A stretch of DNA of 64,000 nt from Paenibacillus barengoltzii NBRC 101215. Its GTDB lineage: Bacteria > Bacillota > Bacilli > Paenibacillales > Paenibacillaceae. Shown one piece after another: positions 24,299 through 32,682 of the stretch (position 1 is the stretch's first letter; the number at the start of each line of letters is the position of its first letter). The DNA lies in assembly GCF_004000745.1 (NCBI RefSeq), contig NZ_BILV01000011.1:58288-122287 (forward strand). The letters run 5' to 3'. A program made the position numbers and the translations under genes. Under the pieces are notes generated by a model. That model ran no database searches and had not been told where the DNA came from. It saw nothing but the letters and a program-made list of their open reading frames with translations.

Positions 24299-25378
24299 CT
24301 ATTCGATCAAATTGTTTTCCTTATCCGTAATTTCATCCTTCATCGCATCGGTCACTTCGATCCCTTGCTCAGCCGCCGCTTTCAGGTTCATGATCAAGTC
24401 GAGCTTATCCGGCACCGTCACTTTCAGATCACCGACGTTTTTGCCGTTCTTCAGCACTTCAACTGCCATTTGTCCCACTTGATACCCGTGGTCATAGTAC
24501 TTGAACCCGACCGTTGCAAAAGCGCCCTTCTCCACCGTATCGCGGTCACTCGAGAAGAACGGAATGTCGTTATCGTTCGCGACCTGGATCACCGTGCTGA
24601 CAGCTTCAACGACCATGTTATCGAGCGTAATGTACAGCGCATCTACACGCCCTACCAACGATTCGGCTGCTTGCTTCACTTCCGACGTATTGGTTACCGA
24701 GGCTTTCACCAATTTGATGCCGTGAGCTTCCAGCGCCTTCTCAGCATGGTTTGCCATAACAACGGCGTTGGGTTCCCCTTGGTTGATAACCAAACCTACG
24801 GATTTCACATCCTTAAAGTGCTCAGCAATGAAGTCCATCAGTCTCGTAATCGCTTCCGGGTTCGTATCCGAAGCCCCGGAGATGTTCCCGCCCGGATGAT
24901 CCAAATTGTCCACCAATTTGGCATCCACCGGATCCGTGACCGCCGCGAACAGGATCGGCGAGTTCTTCACCTGTTGCGCTACAGCTTGTGCAGGCGGCGT
25001 AGCGATCGCGAGCACCAGATCGTATTTCTCACCGGCAATTTTTTGCGCAATGGTCATATTGTTCGTTTGATCCCCCTGCGCATTGTTGTAATCCAGGTCC
25101 AAGTTCTCTCCTTCCACAATGCCTGCGTCCTTCAAAGCATCTAGGAAGCCTTCCCGCGTTGCATCCAAGGAAGGATGCTCCACGATTTGTGAAATCGCGA
25201 TTTTGTACGTTTTCTGATCGGAATCTGACGTATTCCCCGCACCCGTGGTATTTTCTGTTCCGGTTCCCCCGGCGTTCCCCCCATTTGCAGCATTCCCATT
25301 GCCGGCATTGTTACCGCAAGCAACGACGCCGACCAGCAGCAGCGACATGGCGAGAATCATCCCAAGCTTCTTCTTCAT
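24299..25378 (-). CDS. ABC transporter substrate-binding lipoprotein (COG2984, TrpX-like)
   Basis: 359 residues. A lipoprotein signal peptide ends at the lipobox VGVVAC (C21), followed by a Gly/Asn/Thr linker (~22-55). The binding domain begins YKIAISQIVEHPSLDATREG and has LAIATPPAQAVAQQVKNSP and PILFAAVTDPVDAKLV. In streptococci TrpXYZ takes up tryptophan, but here there is no T-box or other amino-acid riboswitch in the leader, so the ligand is open. First gene of a three-gene operon. Confidence 0.9.
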   Translation of the reverse strand: MKKKLGMILAMSLLLVGVVACGNNAGNGNAANGGNAGGTGTENTTGAGNTSDSDQKTYKIAISQIVEHPSLDATREGFLDALKDAGIVEGENLDLDYNNAQGDQTNNMTIAQKIAGEKYDLVLAIATPPAQAVAQQVKNSPILFAAVTDPVDAKLVDNLDHPGGNISGASDTNPEAITRLMDFIAEHFKDVKSVGLVINQGEPNAVVMANHAEKALEAHGIKLVKASVTNTSEVKQAAESLVGRVDALYITLDNMVVEAVSTVIQVANDNDIPFFSSDRDTVEKGAFATVGFKYYDHGYQVGQMAVEVLKNGKNVGDLKVTVPDKLDLIMNLKAAAEQGIEVTDAMKDEITDKENNLIE

Positions 25379-25526
25379 GTTTTGTTTCCCCTTTCTCTCT
25401 CATGAAATTAATGACCCTGCAGTGTTGGAGCAGTAAAGCACAATCTGTTTAACGCTTTTAATGATGAAAGGATTAAAGCGCCCGTGGACAAGGATTCGCC
25501 CAACATGGACACGAAGTATGATTTCT

Positions 25527-25555
25527 ATATTAAATGGTGGTCAATTATACGTCAA
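25527..25555 (-). promoter_or_regulatory. SigA-type promoter of the ABC importer operon
   Basis: On the minus strand TTGACG (25550-25555), a 17-base spacer and TAATAT (25527-25532). The ~140-base leader holds a hairpin (CGCTTTAAT with ATTAAAAGCG) but no aptamer I recognise. Confidence 0.65.
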
Positions 25556-25657
25556 TACAGGTTATAGGACTTCTGCCTTAAGATTGATATAATAAAGAGC
25601 CCTCCAAAGCAAAACCGAAAATCGGTCTCGCGTTGGCAGCTCCACATAAACCTGGAT

Positions 25658-26164
25658 CTACTTTTTAGCCTCTAAAAAGATATGTCTTGCCTTGATCGCT
25701 TGGGGAGTAATCTCCAGCACGCCAAAGCTGTATTTGGGTTCCCGCCGTTTGTCAGTAGGAGACCCGGGATTAAACCACAGGATGCCCCCGCTTTCCGCGA
25801 GGTAAGGCTTGTGCGAGTGACCAAACAGCACAGCGTCTACGGGTTGGCCAGCGAAGACCCGCTCTGCATTGTTCTTAGCCCCATGCCCGCCGCCTGGGAG
25901 ATGACCATGCGTCAGTCCGATCCGCCTGCCGCCCAGCTCGAGAACTTTATGCCAGCCGAACTTTCGGATAATGTCATTGGGATCATTGTTTCCAGCCACA
26001 CCCTCAACCGGCGCAATCGCTCTTAATTGCTCGTAAACCTCCATCGTCACCCAATCCCCCAGGTGGAGAATCATATCGCAGGTGCGGAAGGTTTGGCGAA
26101 GTTTGACAGGCAGCTCCGATCCACGGCGCGGAATATGGGTATCCGATACGACTCCGATGCGCAT
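25658..26164 (-). CDS. Metallophosphoesterase, YfcE/MJ0936-type phosphodiesterase
   Basis: 168 residues. Metal-binding motifs of the calcineurin-like fold: VVSDTHIPRRG at the start, ILHLGDWV near 34, GVAGNNDPND near 56-65, GLTHGHLPGG near 84 and LFGHSHKPY near 115. The family hydrolyses phosphodiesters in the cytoplasm. It follows the next gene by 5 bases, so the two are co-transcribed. Confidence 0.9.
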   Translation of the reverse strand: MRIGVVSDTHIPRRGSELPVKLRQTFRTCDMILHLGDWVTMEVYEQLRAIAPVEGVAGNNDPNDIIRKFGWHKVLELGGRRIGLTHGHLPGGGHGAKNNAERVFAGQPVDAVLFGHSHKPYLAESGGILWFNPGSPTDKRREPKYSFGVLEITPQAIKARHIFLEAKK

Positions 26165-26169
26165 ACGCG

Positions 26170-27111
26170 TTACCTCAACGGTGAAGCGGCCATGCGCACA
26201 TAGGTGTGCCGACGCCCGCGGATGGCGATGGATGCCGCTTGGATATTTTCTGGGATGGCCATACCCGCGTAACCAGCATCCCCGATGTGTACGATGTCGG
26301 CGCCAGAACGTTTGGCGCTGAGGGCAATCTGCCGCACCGTAGATTCGTCCGCACCTTCCTGACTTGTGCCGATCGCCGCCAAAACCAAAGCCCCCCGCGC
26401 CTTAACTTCCGCGATAACTCGGGCTAACTCCTCCTCGCGCACGCCCGGGACGGTTCCCGGAGCTGGCAGCAGCACAACATCCGCGCCGGCTTCAGCGAAC
26501 CGAATTGCAGCCTCGCTGTCCAACACGCTGCCGCGAGTACCCGCGCCATGCATTTTGCCAGCAATGATCAAGCCATCGAATTCTCGCTTGGCCACATGGA
26601 TCGTATGCAGGATGCGTTCATGGGTCACGCCGGTTTTCGGGTTGCCCGTCAAGCACACGAAATCCACGCCCAGCCGCTTGGTTTCGGCCAAGCTCAGCGC
26701 CGTTGCCTTGCGTCCTTCAGGCAGCTCATTAAGCCCTTCAACCGCATCAGCCGACTCATCGACCGGCTCCAAATTGATGCCAACCGGCAGTCCCGTGAGT
26801 CGCTGTAGTTCTGCGATCGGGTTTCGCGTGCTCGTCGCGCTCTCCTCACTGCCGCGATCCGGGGCAAACAAATCCCGCGACGCAATACCGCGAATCTGCG
26901 GGTGAAATACATCAAAGACGTTCAACAAGATCATGTCCGCGCCGAAAGCTTTAGCCAGCTCCGCATTGGTGATCTCGGGCAGCAGCGGCTGTGATGTTAC
27001 CACCGTTTCCGCCATCACCGTTCGTCCTTCTGCTGCCAAAATGGCTCCCTTTAGAGCTTCGCGATCCATCTGACGAAAATCCGAAGCCCGGCAGTCCAAG
27101 ATCCGTTTCAT
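26170..27111 (-). CDS. TIM-barrel-like protein of unknown function
   Basis: 313 residues. The alternation of strands and helices and phrases such as DMILLNVFDVFHP, GINLEPVDE, DFVCLTGNPKTGV, GLIIAGKMHGAGT and AGADVVLLPAPGTVPG suggest an (alpha/beta)8 barrel. Homologues are often annotated loosely as haloacid-dehalogenase-like, but I see no DxDxT motif, so that label is not supported. There is no signal peptide. It is the first gene of a pair with the phosphodiesterase, which may act in the same unknown pathway. Confidence 0.6.
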   Translation of the reverse strand: MKRILDCRASDFRQMDREALKGAILAAEGRTVMAETVVTSQPLLPEITNAELAKAFGADMILLNVFDVFHPQIRGIASRDLFAPDRGSEESATSTRNPIAELQRLTGLPVGINLEPVDESADAVEGLNELPEGRKATALSLAETKRLGVDFVCLTGNPKTGVTHERILHTIHVAKREFDGLIIAGKMHGAGTRGSVLDSEAAIRFAEAGADVVLLPAPGTVPGVREEELARVIAEVKARGALVLAAIGTSQEGADESTVRQIALSAKRSGADIVHIGDAGYAGMAIPENIQAASIAIRGRRHTYVRMAASPLR

Positions 27112-27205
27112 AGGCTACCCCTCCATTCGTTCCAAGTTCTGCACATCACCTGTATCACCAGTGTAGCACGCCCAAATGCTTCAGACTATGCGAACTTCCT
27201 GTGAA

Positions 27206-28903
27206 TCAGTATCGTTTCAAATAAACCCTTGCTTCATAGGGGCGCAACGGTAAATTCAATAGATCCTCGTGCTCCTGCGGAGCGTAGTTGGAGATTAATA
27301 ATTCAATGTCCTCCGGCTCCATTGCCTCTACCGGCCATTCGAATACCGGCTCCTCGGAACTAAAGTTCAGGATCACCAGCAAGCGGCTCTTCTCCAACTT
27401 CCGGGTAAACGCATAGATCTGTGGATGATCGGGAAGCAGCAGCTCGTATGCGCCGTAGACAATCACCGCATGTTCTTTTCTTAAACGAATCAGTTCTTTG
27501 TAGTAATGGTATATCGAATCGGGATTACGGATCGCTTCCTCCACATTGATCCGTTCGTGATTCGGGTTCACTCGGATCCAAGCGGATTCGGCTGTGGTAA
27601 ACCCGGCCTGTGGTCCAGCATCCCAATGCATGGGGGTGCGGGCGTTATCCCGACTCTTGAGATGAATCGCTCGCATTATGTCCGCCTCCGGAACACCGTT
27701 TCTCCGCTGCTCCTCGTAGTAGTTAAGCGTCTCTACATCACGATAATCGTCAATCGAATCAAAGACCACGTTCGTCATGCCGATTTCCTCACCCTGATAA
27801 ATGTACGGCGTTCCCTCCAGCATATGGAGGAAAGTCGCCAGCATTTTCGCGGACGGTATGCGGTAAGGCTCCTGATCGTTTCCGAAACGGGAAACTGCGC
27901 GCGGCTGGTCATGATTGCACAAATAATTGGCGTTCCAACCCCTGCCATGCAGCACGGTCTGCCAGCGGGAGATGACTTCCTTTAAGTCCGTCAGCTTCCA
28001 CGGTACAACATCCCATTTGCCGCTGCCCGCAGAGGCCGCATCCAGAAACATATGCTCAAACTGAAACGTCATATTTAGCTCCCGACGGTCATCGCCAACG
28101 TAACATAGCGCCTCCTCCGGACCTAACCCTGACGTTTCGCCTACGGTCATAATGTCATAGTAGTACAACACGTTATCATACAGGTCTTGCAGAAGGGTAT
28201 GTACATCATCCAGGTTTGAAAACAACTCGTACGCCCGTACCGTCGGTGTCTGCTGCGGATTGTCCGCATCCGGCAGTCCTTTTGCCTTGGCGATATGCGC
28301 GATGGCATCAAAGCGGAAGCCGTCCACACCTTTTTGAAGCCACCACTTCACCATATCATGAAGCTCACGGATGACGGCCGGATTTTCCCAGTTCAAGTCG
28401 GGCTGATGTTTGGAATACAAATGTAAATAATATTCGTCGGTACGTTCATCATACTCCCAGACCGAGCCGCTGAAATACGACTCCCAGTTGTTTGGCGGAC
28501 CTCCGTTTTTGCCCTTCCGCCAAATGTAGTAATCCCGCTTCGGATTGTCCTTGGACTTCCGGGATTCCAGGAACCAGGGATGCTCGTCCGAAGTGTGGTT
28601 TAGCACCAGGTCCATCATCAACTTCATTCCCCGCGCGTGCAAACCTTCCAGCAGCTCATCAAAGTCCTCCATCGTGCCAAAAGCGGGATCGATCTTATAA
28701 TAATCGCTAATATCATAGCCGTTATCATGCCCCGGCGATTGATAGATCGGACAGATCCAAACGACGTCGACCCCAAGGTCCTGCAAATAATCCAGCTTGG
28801 ACAGGATCCCGCGCAGGTCACCCACTCCGTCCCCATTCGAATCCTTGAAGCTGATCGGATAGATTTGGTACACGACGCTTTCTTTCCACCATTTCGGGTT
28901 CAT
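27206..28903 (-). CDS. Oligo-1,6-glucosidase / alpha-glucosidase (GH13)
   Basis: 565 residues, the normal MalL length. The catalytic triad is complete: D199 (DGFRFDAIAH), E256 (TVGETSGL) and D332 (NHDQPR). Opening WWKESVVYQIYPISFKDSNG and the calcium-site DSNGDGVGDL are typical. No signal peptide, so it acts on imported isomaltose or similar oligosaccharides in the cytoplasm. No transporter or regulator is adjacent, and AGGAGG precedes the ATG. Trehalose-6-phosphate hydrolase is a less likely alternative. Confidence 0.9.
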   Translation of the reverse strand: MNPKWWKESVVYQIYPISFKDSNGDGVGDLRGILSKLDYLQDLGVDVVWICPIYQSPGHDNGYDISDYYKIDPAFGTMEDFDELLEGLHARGMKLMMDLVLNHTSDEHPWFLESRKSKDNPKRDYYIWRKGKNGGPPNNWESYFSGSVWEYDERTDEYYLHLYSKHQPDLNWENPAVIRELHDMVKWWLQKGVDGFRFDAIAHIAKAKGLPDADNPQQTPTVRAYELFSNLDDVHTLLQDLYDNVLYYYDIMTVGETSGLGPEEALCYVGDDRRELNMTFQFEHMFLDAASAGSGKWDVVPWKLTDLKEVISRWQTVLHGRGWNANYLCNHDQPRAVSRFGNDQEPYRIPSAKMLATFLHMLEGTPYIYQGEEIGMTNVVFDSIDDYRDVETLNYYEEQRRNGVPEADIMRAIHLKSRDNARTPMHWDAGPQAGFTTAESAWIRVNPNHERINVEEAIRNPDSIYHYYKELIRLRKEHAVIVYGAYELLLPDHPQIYAFTRKLEKSRLLVILNFSSEEPVFEWPVEAMEPEDIELLISNYAPQEHEDLLNLPLRPYEARVYLKRY

Positions 28904-29174
28904 CAGTTCAGCCTCCTGGTGTAATCAGTTTGTTCCATGTTGATGGTATTGCTTAGTATGACTGTTCACCCAAGTTTCAAAACATGAGTCTCGCCGCCCA
29001 ACAAAGCCTGAATTTTGATGGATATACCGCTTGTAATATGAGAATGAAGGAATTGGTAGCGAGCCTATTACACATGACCTTCCCGTTTGATCAGATATGT
29101 TCTGACAATATAGTGGTCGGACTATCCTCTGAAATTGCTGCGATACTTTCTACACTAAGTTGTCGCAGTTCTGA

Positions 29175-29324
29175 GGGAACCTGTACTCGTTCTTGGGCGT
29201 TTTGAAACGTTGCAAGGAAGCCGCTACTTTTTTAAATGTTGATGTCAAAACGTTATACAATTGGGAAGCGGATAAAAAAACGCCTTCTCTCAGGAAAAAG
29301 ACCATTGTTGAAAAGTTTTCTTAA
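29175..29324 (+). pseudogene. Remnant of a helix-turn-helix regulator
   Basis: An open stretch translating to a C-terminal piece with LKRCKEAATFLNVDVKTLYN followed by WEADKKTPSLRKKTIVEKFS. The ...V..KTLYNWE.DKK.PS pattern is that of a regulator's helix-turn-helix. There is no start codon with a ribosome site and a stop lies just upstream (29172), so only a fragment survives. Confidence 0.5.
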
Positions 29325-29335
29325 TATCCTAAAAC

Positions 29336-29370
29336 AAGAAGAAGCCCCGGCCCCCCGGTGCTTCTTCTTT
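29336..29370. terminator. Hairpin, probable bidirectional terminator
   Basis: AAGAAGAAGC pairs with GCTTCTTCTT around a GC-rich loop; short T runs lie on both strands. Confidence 0.6.
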
Positions 29371-29502
29371 CTGCGCTGCAATTACCATCGATCTTCACAC
29401 ACTATCAACATTCTTCAACCGTGATCGCCAATTTCAACTCCTTGTCACAGCACTTGCTGTATAAGGTGTGTTTGTAATCGTTGGGTTTCTAAAATGAACT
29501 AT

Positions 29503-30012
29503 TTAGTGGGCAATTTCTGATTTTTCTTCAGCTAATCGAACACTTATTGTACCGGATAATGTCGAACCATCAGTTGATGTGATACTAACGTACCTTCTAC
29601 CAGTTGCAGCATTATTATTTCTAATAGTATTAGTACCACCAGCCGACACTTCAAACTCGCCTTGATTATTGCCATTATCATCTTTGATTAGGATTTTATA
29701 CTTTACTTTACTTGTGTTGCTTACCCAAATTCTATACCAACCATAAGTTTTGGAGGTATCAAAGTATACACTTTGGGAACCAGTTTTTGAATTCAGAGTC
29801 TCATTTACAGCAACATAAATCGCCATTGGTGTTATTTCTGGAGGCTGCTCATTAACAATAATGTATGTACCGTCAGATGATTGAACATTGGGAACGTTAA
29901 CTGAGGTTTTGGAGAATTCACCAGCATTGTTTTTGGCACTGACGAGTGGAACGGCAGCGACAGATAGAATCAGTGCGGTATTAAATAATGTTGTAATCAA
30001 TCTTTTCATCAT
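29503..30012 (-). CDS. Secreted protein of unknown function
   Basis: 169 residues. A clear signal peptide (MKRLITTLFNTALILSVAAVPLVSA) with likely cleavage after VSA. The mature part is Asn/Thr/Ser-rich: a linker of ~35 residues, then a beta-rich region (VYFDTSKTYGWYRIWVSNTS, KYKILIKDDNGNNQGEFEV, RRYVSITSTDGSTLSGTISV). I do not recognise the family. It is more AT-rich than its neighbours and flanked by decayed sequence, suggesting lateral acquisition. AGAAGGG precedes the start; either of the first two ATG codons may be used. Confidence 0.6.
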   Translation of the reverse strand: MMKRLITTLFNTALILSVAAVPLVSAKNNAGEFSKTSVNVPNVQSSDGTYIIVNEQPPEITPMAIYVAVNETLNSKTGSQSVYFDTSKTYGWYRIWVSNTSKVKYKILIKDDNGNNQGEFEVSAGGTNTIRNNNAATGRRYVSITSTDGSTLSGTISVRLAEEKSEIAH

Positions 30013-30295
30013 TTAATTTTCCCTTCTAAAAAAGTTTTTTTGTGGTGTCCCATCCCCGCATTCCTCATTTTACCATTAAAGTATAAAAAGTTTCTATTCC
30101 AATTGGCTCCGTCATTTCCGTACGCCGATCATTTTCATTACCGAATAGTCATTTGCCGTTGATCAGGGTACTTAATTTGCCTCCAGCCTATCTCGGATTC
30201 CACCTAACATAATAGGCGCTTGATCATAGCTCGTGATTAGCTACTATCCCAACGCATAGCGGACTACCACCGTCTTTAGAATCATACTTGAAGAC
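30013..30295. other. Intergenic region with no recognised feature
   Basis: Beyond the 5' leader of the secreted-protein gene I see no coding frame, known RNA or repeat here. Confidence 0.5.
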
Positions 30296-30331
30296 CAAAA
30301 AAAGCCCAGGAACCCAAAAGTTCCCGAGCTT
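30296..30331 (-). terminator. Terminator of the coiled-coil protein gene
   Basis: On the minus strand GCTCGGGAAC pairs with GGTTCCTGGGC, followed by seven T. Confidence 0.85.
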
Positions 30332-30339
30332 GAATACAT

Positions 30340-31404
30340 TTAAGCGTAATGCTCCACCACTTGGACGTATTTCCGATGCACTTCCGCCCGTTCCGTTTCC
30401 AGCTTGCGCTTCGCGGTTTCCAGCTGGCGTTGCACCTCGCTTACCGCCGAAATCTGGTTCCGGACTTGATTTAAACCGTTGTTGATTCGTCCCTGGACCA
30501 TCCAATCCGAGAAAATATCGTCAAAGAAATAGTCCGCAAACTTCAGCAGTCCGCCGATTTCCAAATCCATGGATATGCTCGCTCCGACGTCGCTGAGCTC
30601 CCGTTGATACACACGCAGACTTTGCCGTGCAGCTGTCACATGGTCCATTGCCTCATCAATCCGCGAGTGCTTGATATGCGTCGACAACATCCCGCCGCCC
30701 AGCATGTCGTACGTCCCCCAATTTTTCGCAGAACGCAGATCTTCTTCCGCTGCATTTAGATCATGCAGGGCGGATCGCCCAGCTTGCAGCGCTTCATCCA
30801 CCTCTTTCAACTGCACAGTGAGGACCGCTTCGCGTTCAGCCAGCTCCCGCAGCTCTCCATCCTCCTCCAGGATCTTCCGCTCTTTGGCTTGAAATACACG
30901 TTCATACTCGTTCTTCCATGAACCCAGCTCGAGCAGTTTGCGCTCAATCTCCACAATTTGCCGCTCCATATCGCGCACCGCAGCTTCTGCGGCATCATAT
31001 CTCATCTTGGCTTCCAGCACTTCCTGCTGCTCCCGATCCAGCTTCTCGGCTTTGTTGCCAAGTAAGGTAGCCAATAAGTTGGACACTGACATTGACGACA
31101 GCTTCCGAACATCTTCTTCCTCTGCAGCCAGCTTCTTCTGCCACCGGTTCCGTTCTTCTTGCAGACCAGTTAACTCTTGCTTCAGGTTTTTAAGGCGTTG
31201 CTGCCACTTCTCCTGATTCCGGCCCTTCTCTTTCAGTTCTGCCATGCGAGCGTTAAGATCCTCGAACAACCTAAGCTCCTCCCTTTCCCGCCGGAACGGT
31301 TGTCCTGTCCGGCCTGCGTAGTTTCGATATCCTGTTCTACGTTGGTCAAGAGCGAAAGTTTCAAAGCGGTCGTTCCCAAGCTGCAGCGCCATTCGCCTCA
31401 GCAC
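30340..31404 (-). CDS. Long coiled-coil protein, unknown
   Basis: Up to 354 residues. From about 40 to 240 it is almost all charged heptad-like helix (Glu/Lys/Arg/Leu-rich, no Pro), interrupted by SSMSVSNLLATLLGNKAEKL. A short Gly-containing patch (WGTYDMLGGGMLSTHIKHSR) precedes a hydrophobic segment (GGLLKFADYFFDDIFSDW), then another helix. No signal peptide. The GTG at 31404 has GAGGAG ten bases ahead but overlaps the upstream oxidoreductase by 44 bases; the ATG at 31392 or a later one is possible. I cannot assign a function. Confidence 0.65.
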   Translation of the reverse strand: MLRRMALQLGNDRFETFALDQRRTGYRNYAGRTGQPFRREREELRLFEDLNARMAELKEKGRNQEKWQQRLKNLKQELTGLQEERNRWQKKLAAEEEDVRKLSSMSVSNLLATLLGNKAEKLDREQQEVLEAKMRYDAAEAAVRDMERQIVEIERKLLELGSWKNEYERVFQAKERKILEEDGELRELAEREAVLTVQLKEVDEALQAGRSALHDLNAAEEDLRSAKNWGTYDMLGGGMLSTHIKHSRIDEAMDHVTAARQSLRVYQRELSDVGASISMDLEIGGLLKFADYFFDDIFSDWMVQGRINNGLNQVRNQISAVSEVQRQLETAKRKLETERAEVHRKYVQVVEHYA

Positions 31405-32293
31405 TCTTCACGATCTCCTCACACAGCCGATGGGTTTCCAACGAATCTTGCAGTGAGATAGCCGGTTTCATTCCTTCGCGAACACAGCGGATAAAATGGT
31501 CGATAATCTGTACGAATCCCCGCCGATACAACACCGGATCCCAGTCCTTAAAAGTCAACCGTTTCGCCTCGCCGCCAGCATAAAGCTCCGTCGTGTTCAA
31601 CCCGTCTACCCGCCATTTCTGACCAGGGCTCATCACTTCCAGGATTTCATCGTTAGCCCCTGAGTCACGGTTCATGATACCGATGCAGGTAAAGCCGTCA
31701 CCCTCCAACTGAAGTGTGACATGGTACAGCTTGCCCTCCTGTACTCGGGTGGAGATGTGAAAGTTTTGGACGTCACCCGGTGCTAGAAACCGCAGCGTAT
31801 CCACCACATGAATATAGTCGTCGAGCACGAAGCGGCGAGCATAGTCGGGCGAAGGCGTGCGATTTTTCTGCAGCAATACAAGCCGGCGATTCGGTTGATC
31901 CTTGAGGGCTGCGTTCATCGGAGCAAACCGTCGGTTGAAGCCCGTCATAAGCAGTACGCCTTTTTGCTCCGCTCGTTCGCTGAGCCGCTTGGATTCCTCG
32001 AAATGATAAGCGATTGGTTTATCCACGTAGACGTGGATTCCGTTCTCAATCAGTTGCTCCACCACCGCCGGATGGGACTCCGTTGCCGAATGGACGAACG
32101 CAGCATCCACACCGGACTTCACGAGCTCGTCCACGCTTCCAACCGTCTCCGGTATACGGTATTTAGCCGCCAGTTTGGCAAGTGTCTCCTGATTTCGTGT
32201 ACTCAAGACAAGTTCGACGTCCTCCCTCGCCGTAATCACAGGCAAATACGCTTTTTGCGCAATATCGCCGAGTCCGATGATTCCGATACGCAT
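31361..32293 (-). CDS. Gfo/Idh/MocA-family NAD(P)-dependent oxidoreductase
   Basis: 310 residues. The Rossmann start IGIIGLGDIAQKAYLPVI, the conserved EKP-type motif read here as VYVDKPIAYHFEESKRL near 92-108, and the C-terminal alpha/beta dimer domain are all present. The family oxidises sugars, inositols and related polyols, or cleaves glycosides. The Lys of DKP is the usual catalytic residue. It overlaps the coiled-coil gene and is probably co-transcribed. No sugar transporter nearby tells the substrate. Confidence 0.87.
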   Translation of the reverse strand: MRIGIIGLGDIAQKAYLPVITAREDVELVLSTRNQETLAKLAAKYRIPETVGSVDELVKSGVDAAFVHSATESHPAVVEQLIENGIHVYVDKPIAYHFEESKRLSERAEQKGVLLMTGFNRRFAPMNAALKDQPNRRLVLLQKNRTPSPDYARRFVLDDYIHVVDTLRFLAPGDVQNFHISTRVQEGKLYHVTLQLEGDGFTCIGIMNRDSGANDEILEVMSPGQKWRVDGLNTTELYAGGEAKRLTFKDWDPVLYRRGFVQIIDHFIRCVREGMKPAISLQDSLETHRLCEEIVKSAEANGAAAWERPL

Positions 32294-32403
32294 CTTTTTG
32301 GCCTCCTGAGCATAGCTTCATAATTTCGTTGGAGTAAATGGGTCAACGTTTCCTTTCATTTTGGCATAGGGGAAGGAAGATGTAAATTTATCCGCAGCAA
32401 AAA

Positions 32404-32436
32404 AATACCCCCCCCATGTTGATCATGGGGGGGGTG
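32404..32436 (-). terminator. Strong terminator of the TIR operon
   Basis: A C8/G8 stem around CATG-TTGAT-CATG, followed by seven T on the minus strand, 16 bases after the 76-residue protein's stop. Confidence 0.9.
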
Positions 32437-32451
32437 TGTTCGACTGATCGA

Positions 32452-32682
32452 TTAAACGAAGGAAGGTTTCGTACGGTCTACATCACCCGTGAGAACCTTC
32501 ACATATTCCTTATCTCCGCCTTCGACGGAAGGACCAATATAGAGAATGCCTTTAGGGCGGCTGGATTGAAGCTTACGTCCCTTTGTACGCTTGGCATCCA
32601 TCATCATCGATGGGGACAAATGCTTGGAAGCCTTGGGAACCGGGGCAGTGCCTTGCTTCAGTTTCAAGTTACCTCGCTTCAT
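32452..32682 (-). CDS. Small basic protein coupled to the TIR-like gene
   Basis: 76 residues, Lys/Arg-rich (MKRGNLKLKQGTAPVPK, MDAKRTKGRKLQSSRPKG), with a short C-terminal hydrophobic patch (ILYIGPSVEGG) and no membrane helix. I do not recognise it. It overlaps the TIR-like gene's stop by four bases (ATGA), so it is translated by coupling and is probably made in step with that protein. A regulator, inhibitor or cofactor-binding partner is conceivable; nothing in the sequence decides. Confidence 0.65.
   Translation of the reverse strand: MKRGNLKLKQGTAPVPKASKHLSPSMMMDAKRTKGRKLQSSRPKGILYIGPSVEGGDKEYVKVLTGDVDRTKPSFV

Larger units (their letters stand above)
28904..29502. other. Gene-poor stretch with decayed sequence
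   Basis: About 600 bases without an intact gene. A plus-strand frame at 28984-29205 has no ribosome site and no recognisable domain. Part of the rest (29175-29324) is a regulator remnant, followed by a hairpin at 29336-29370. The base composition is more AT-rich than the flanking genes, which suggests acquired and decaying DNA. Confidence 0.6.

Noticed and set aside
25379..25527. T-box leader before the TrpX-like gene
   Set aside because: No AGGGTGGNACCGCG-type sequence or specifier stem is seen.
28984..29205. 73-codon plus-strand frame
   Set aside because: No ribosome site, no similarity to a family I know, and it lies in a decayed stretch.
32404..32436. G-quadruplex from the G8/C8 runs
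   Set aside because: Only one long G run per strand; the paired runs plus seven T explain it as a terminator.
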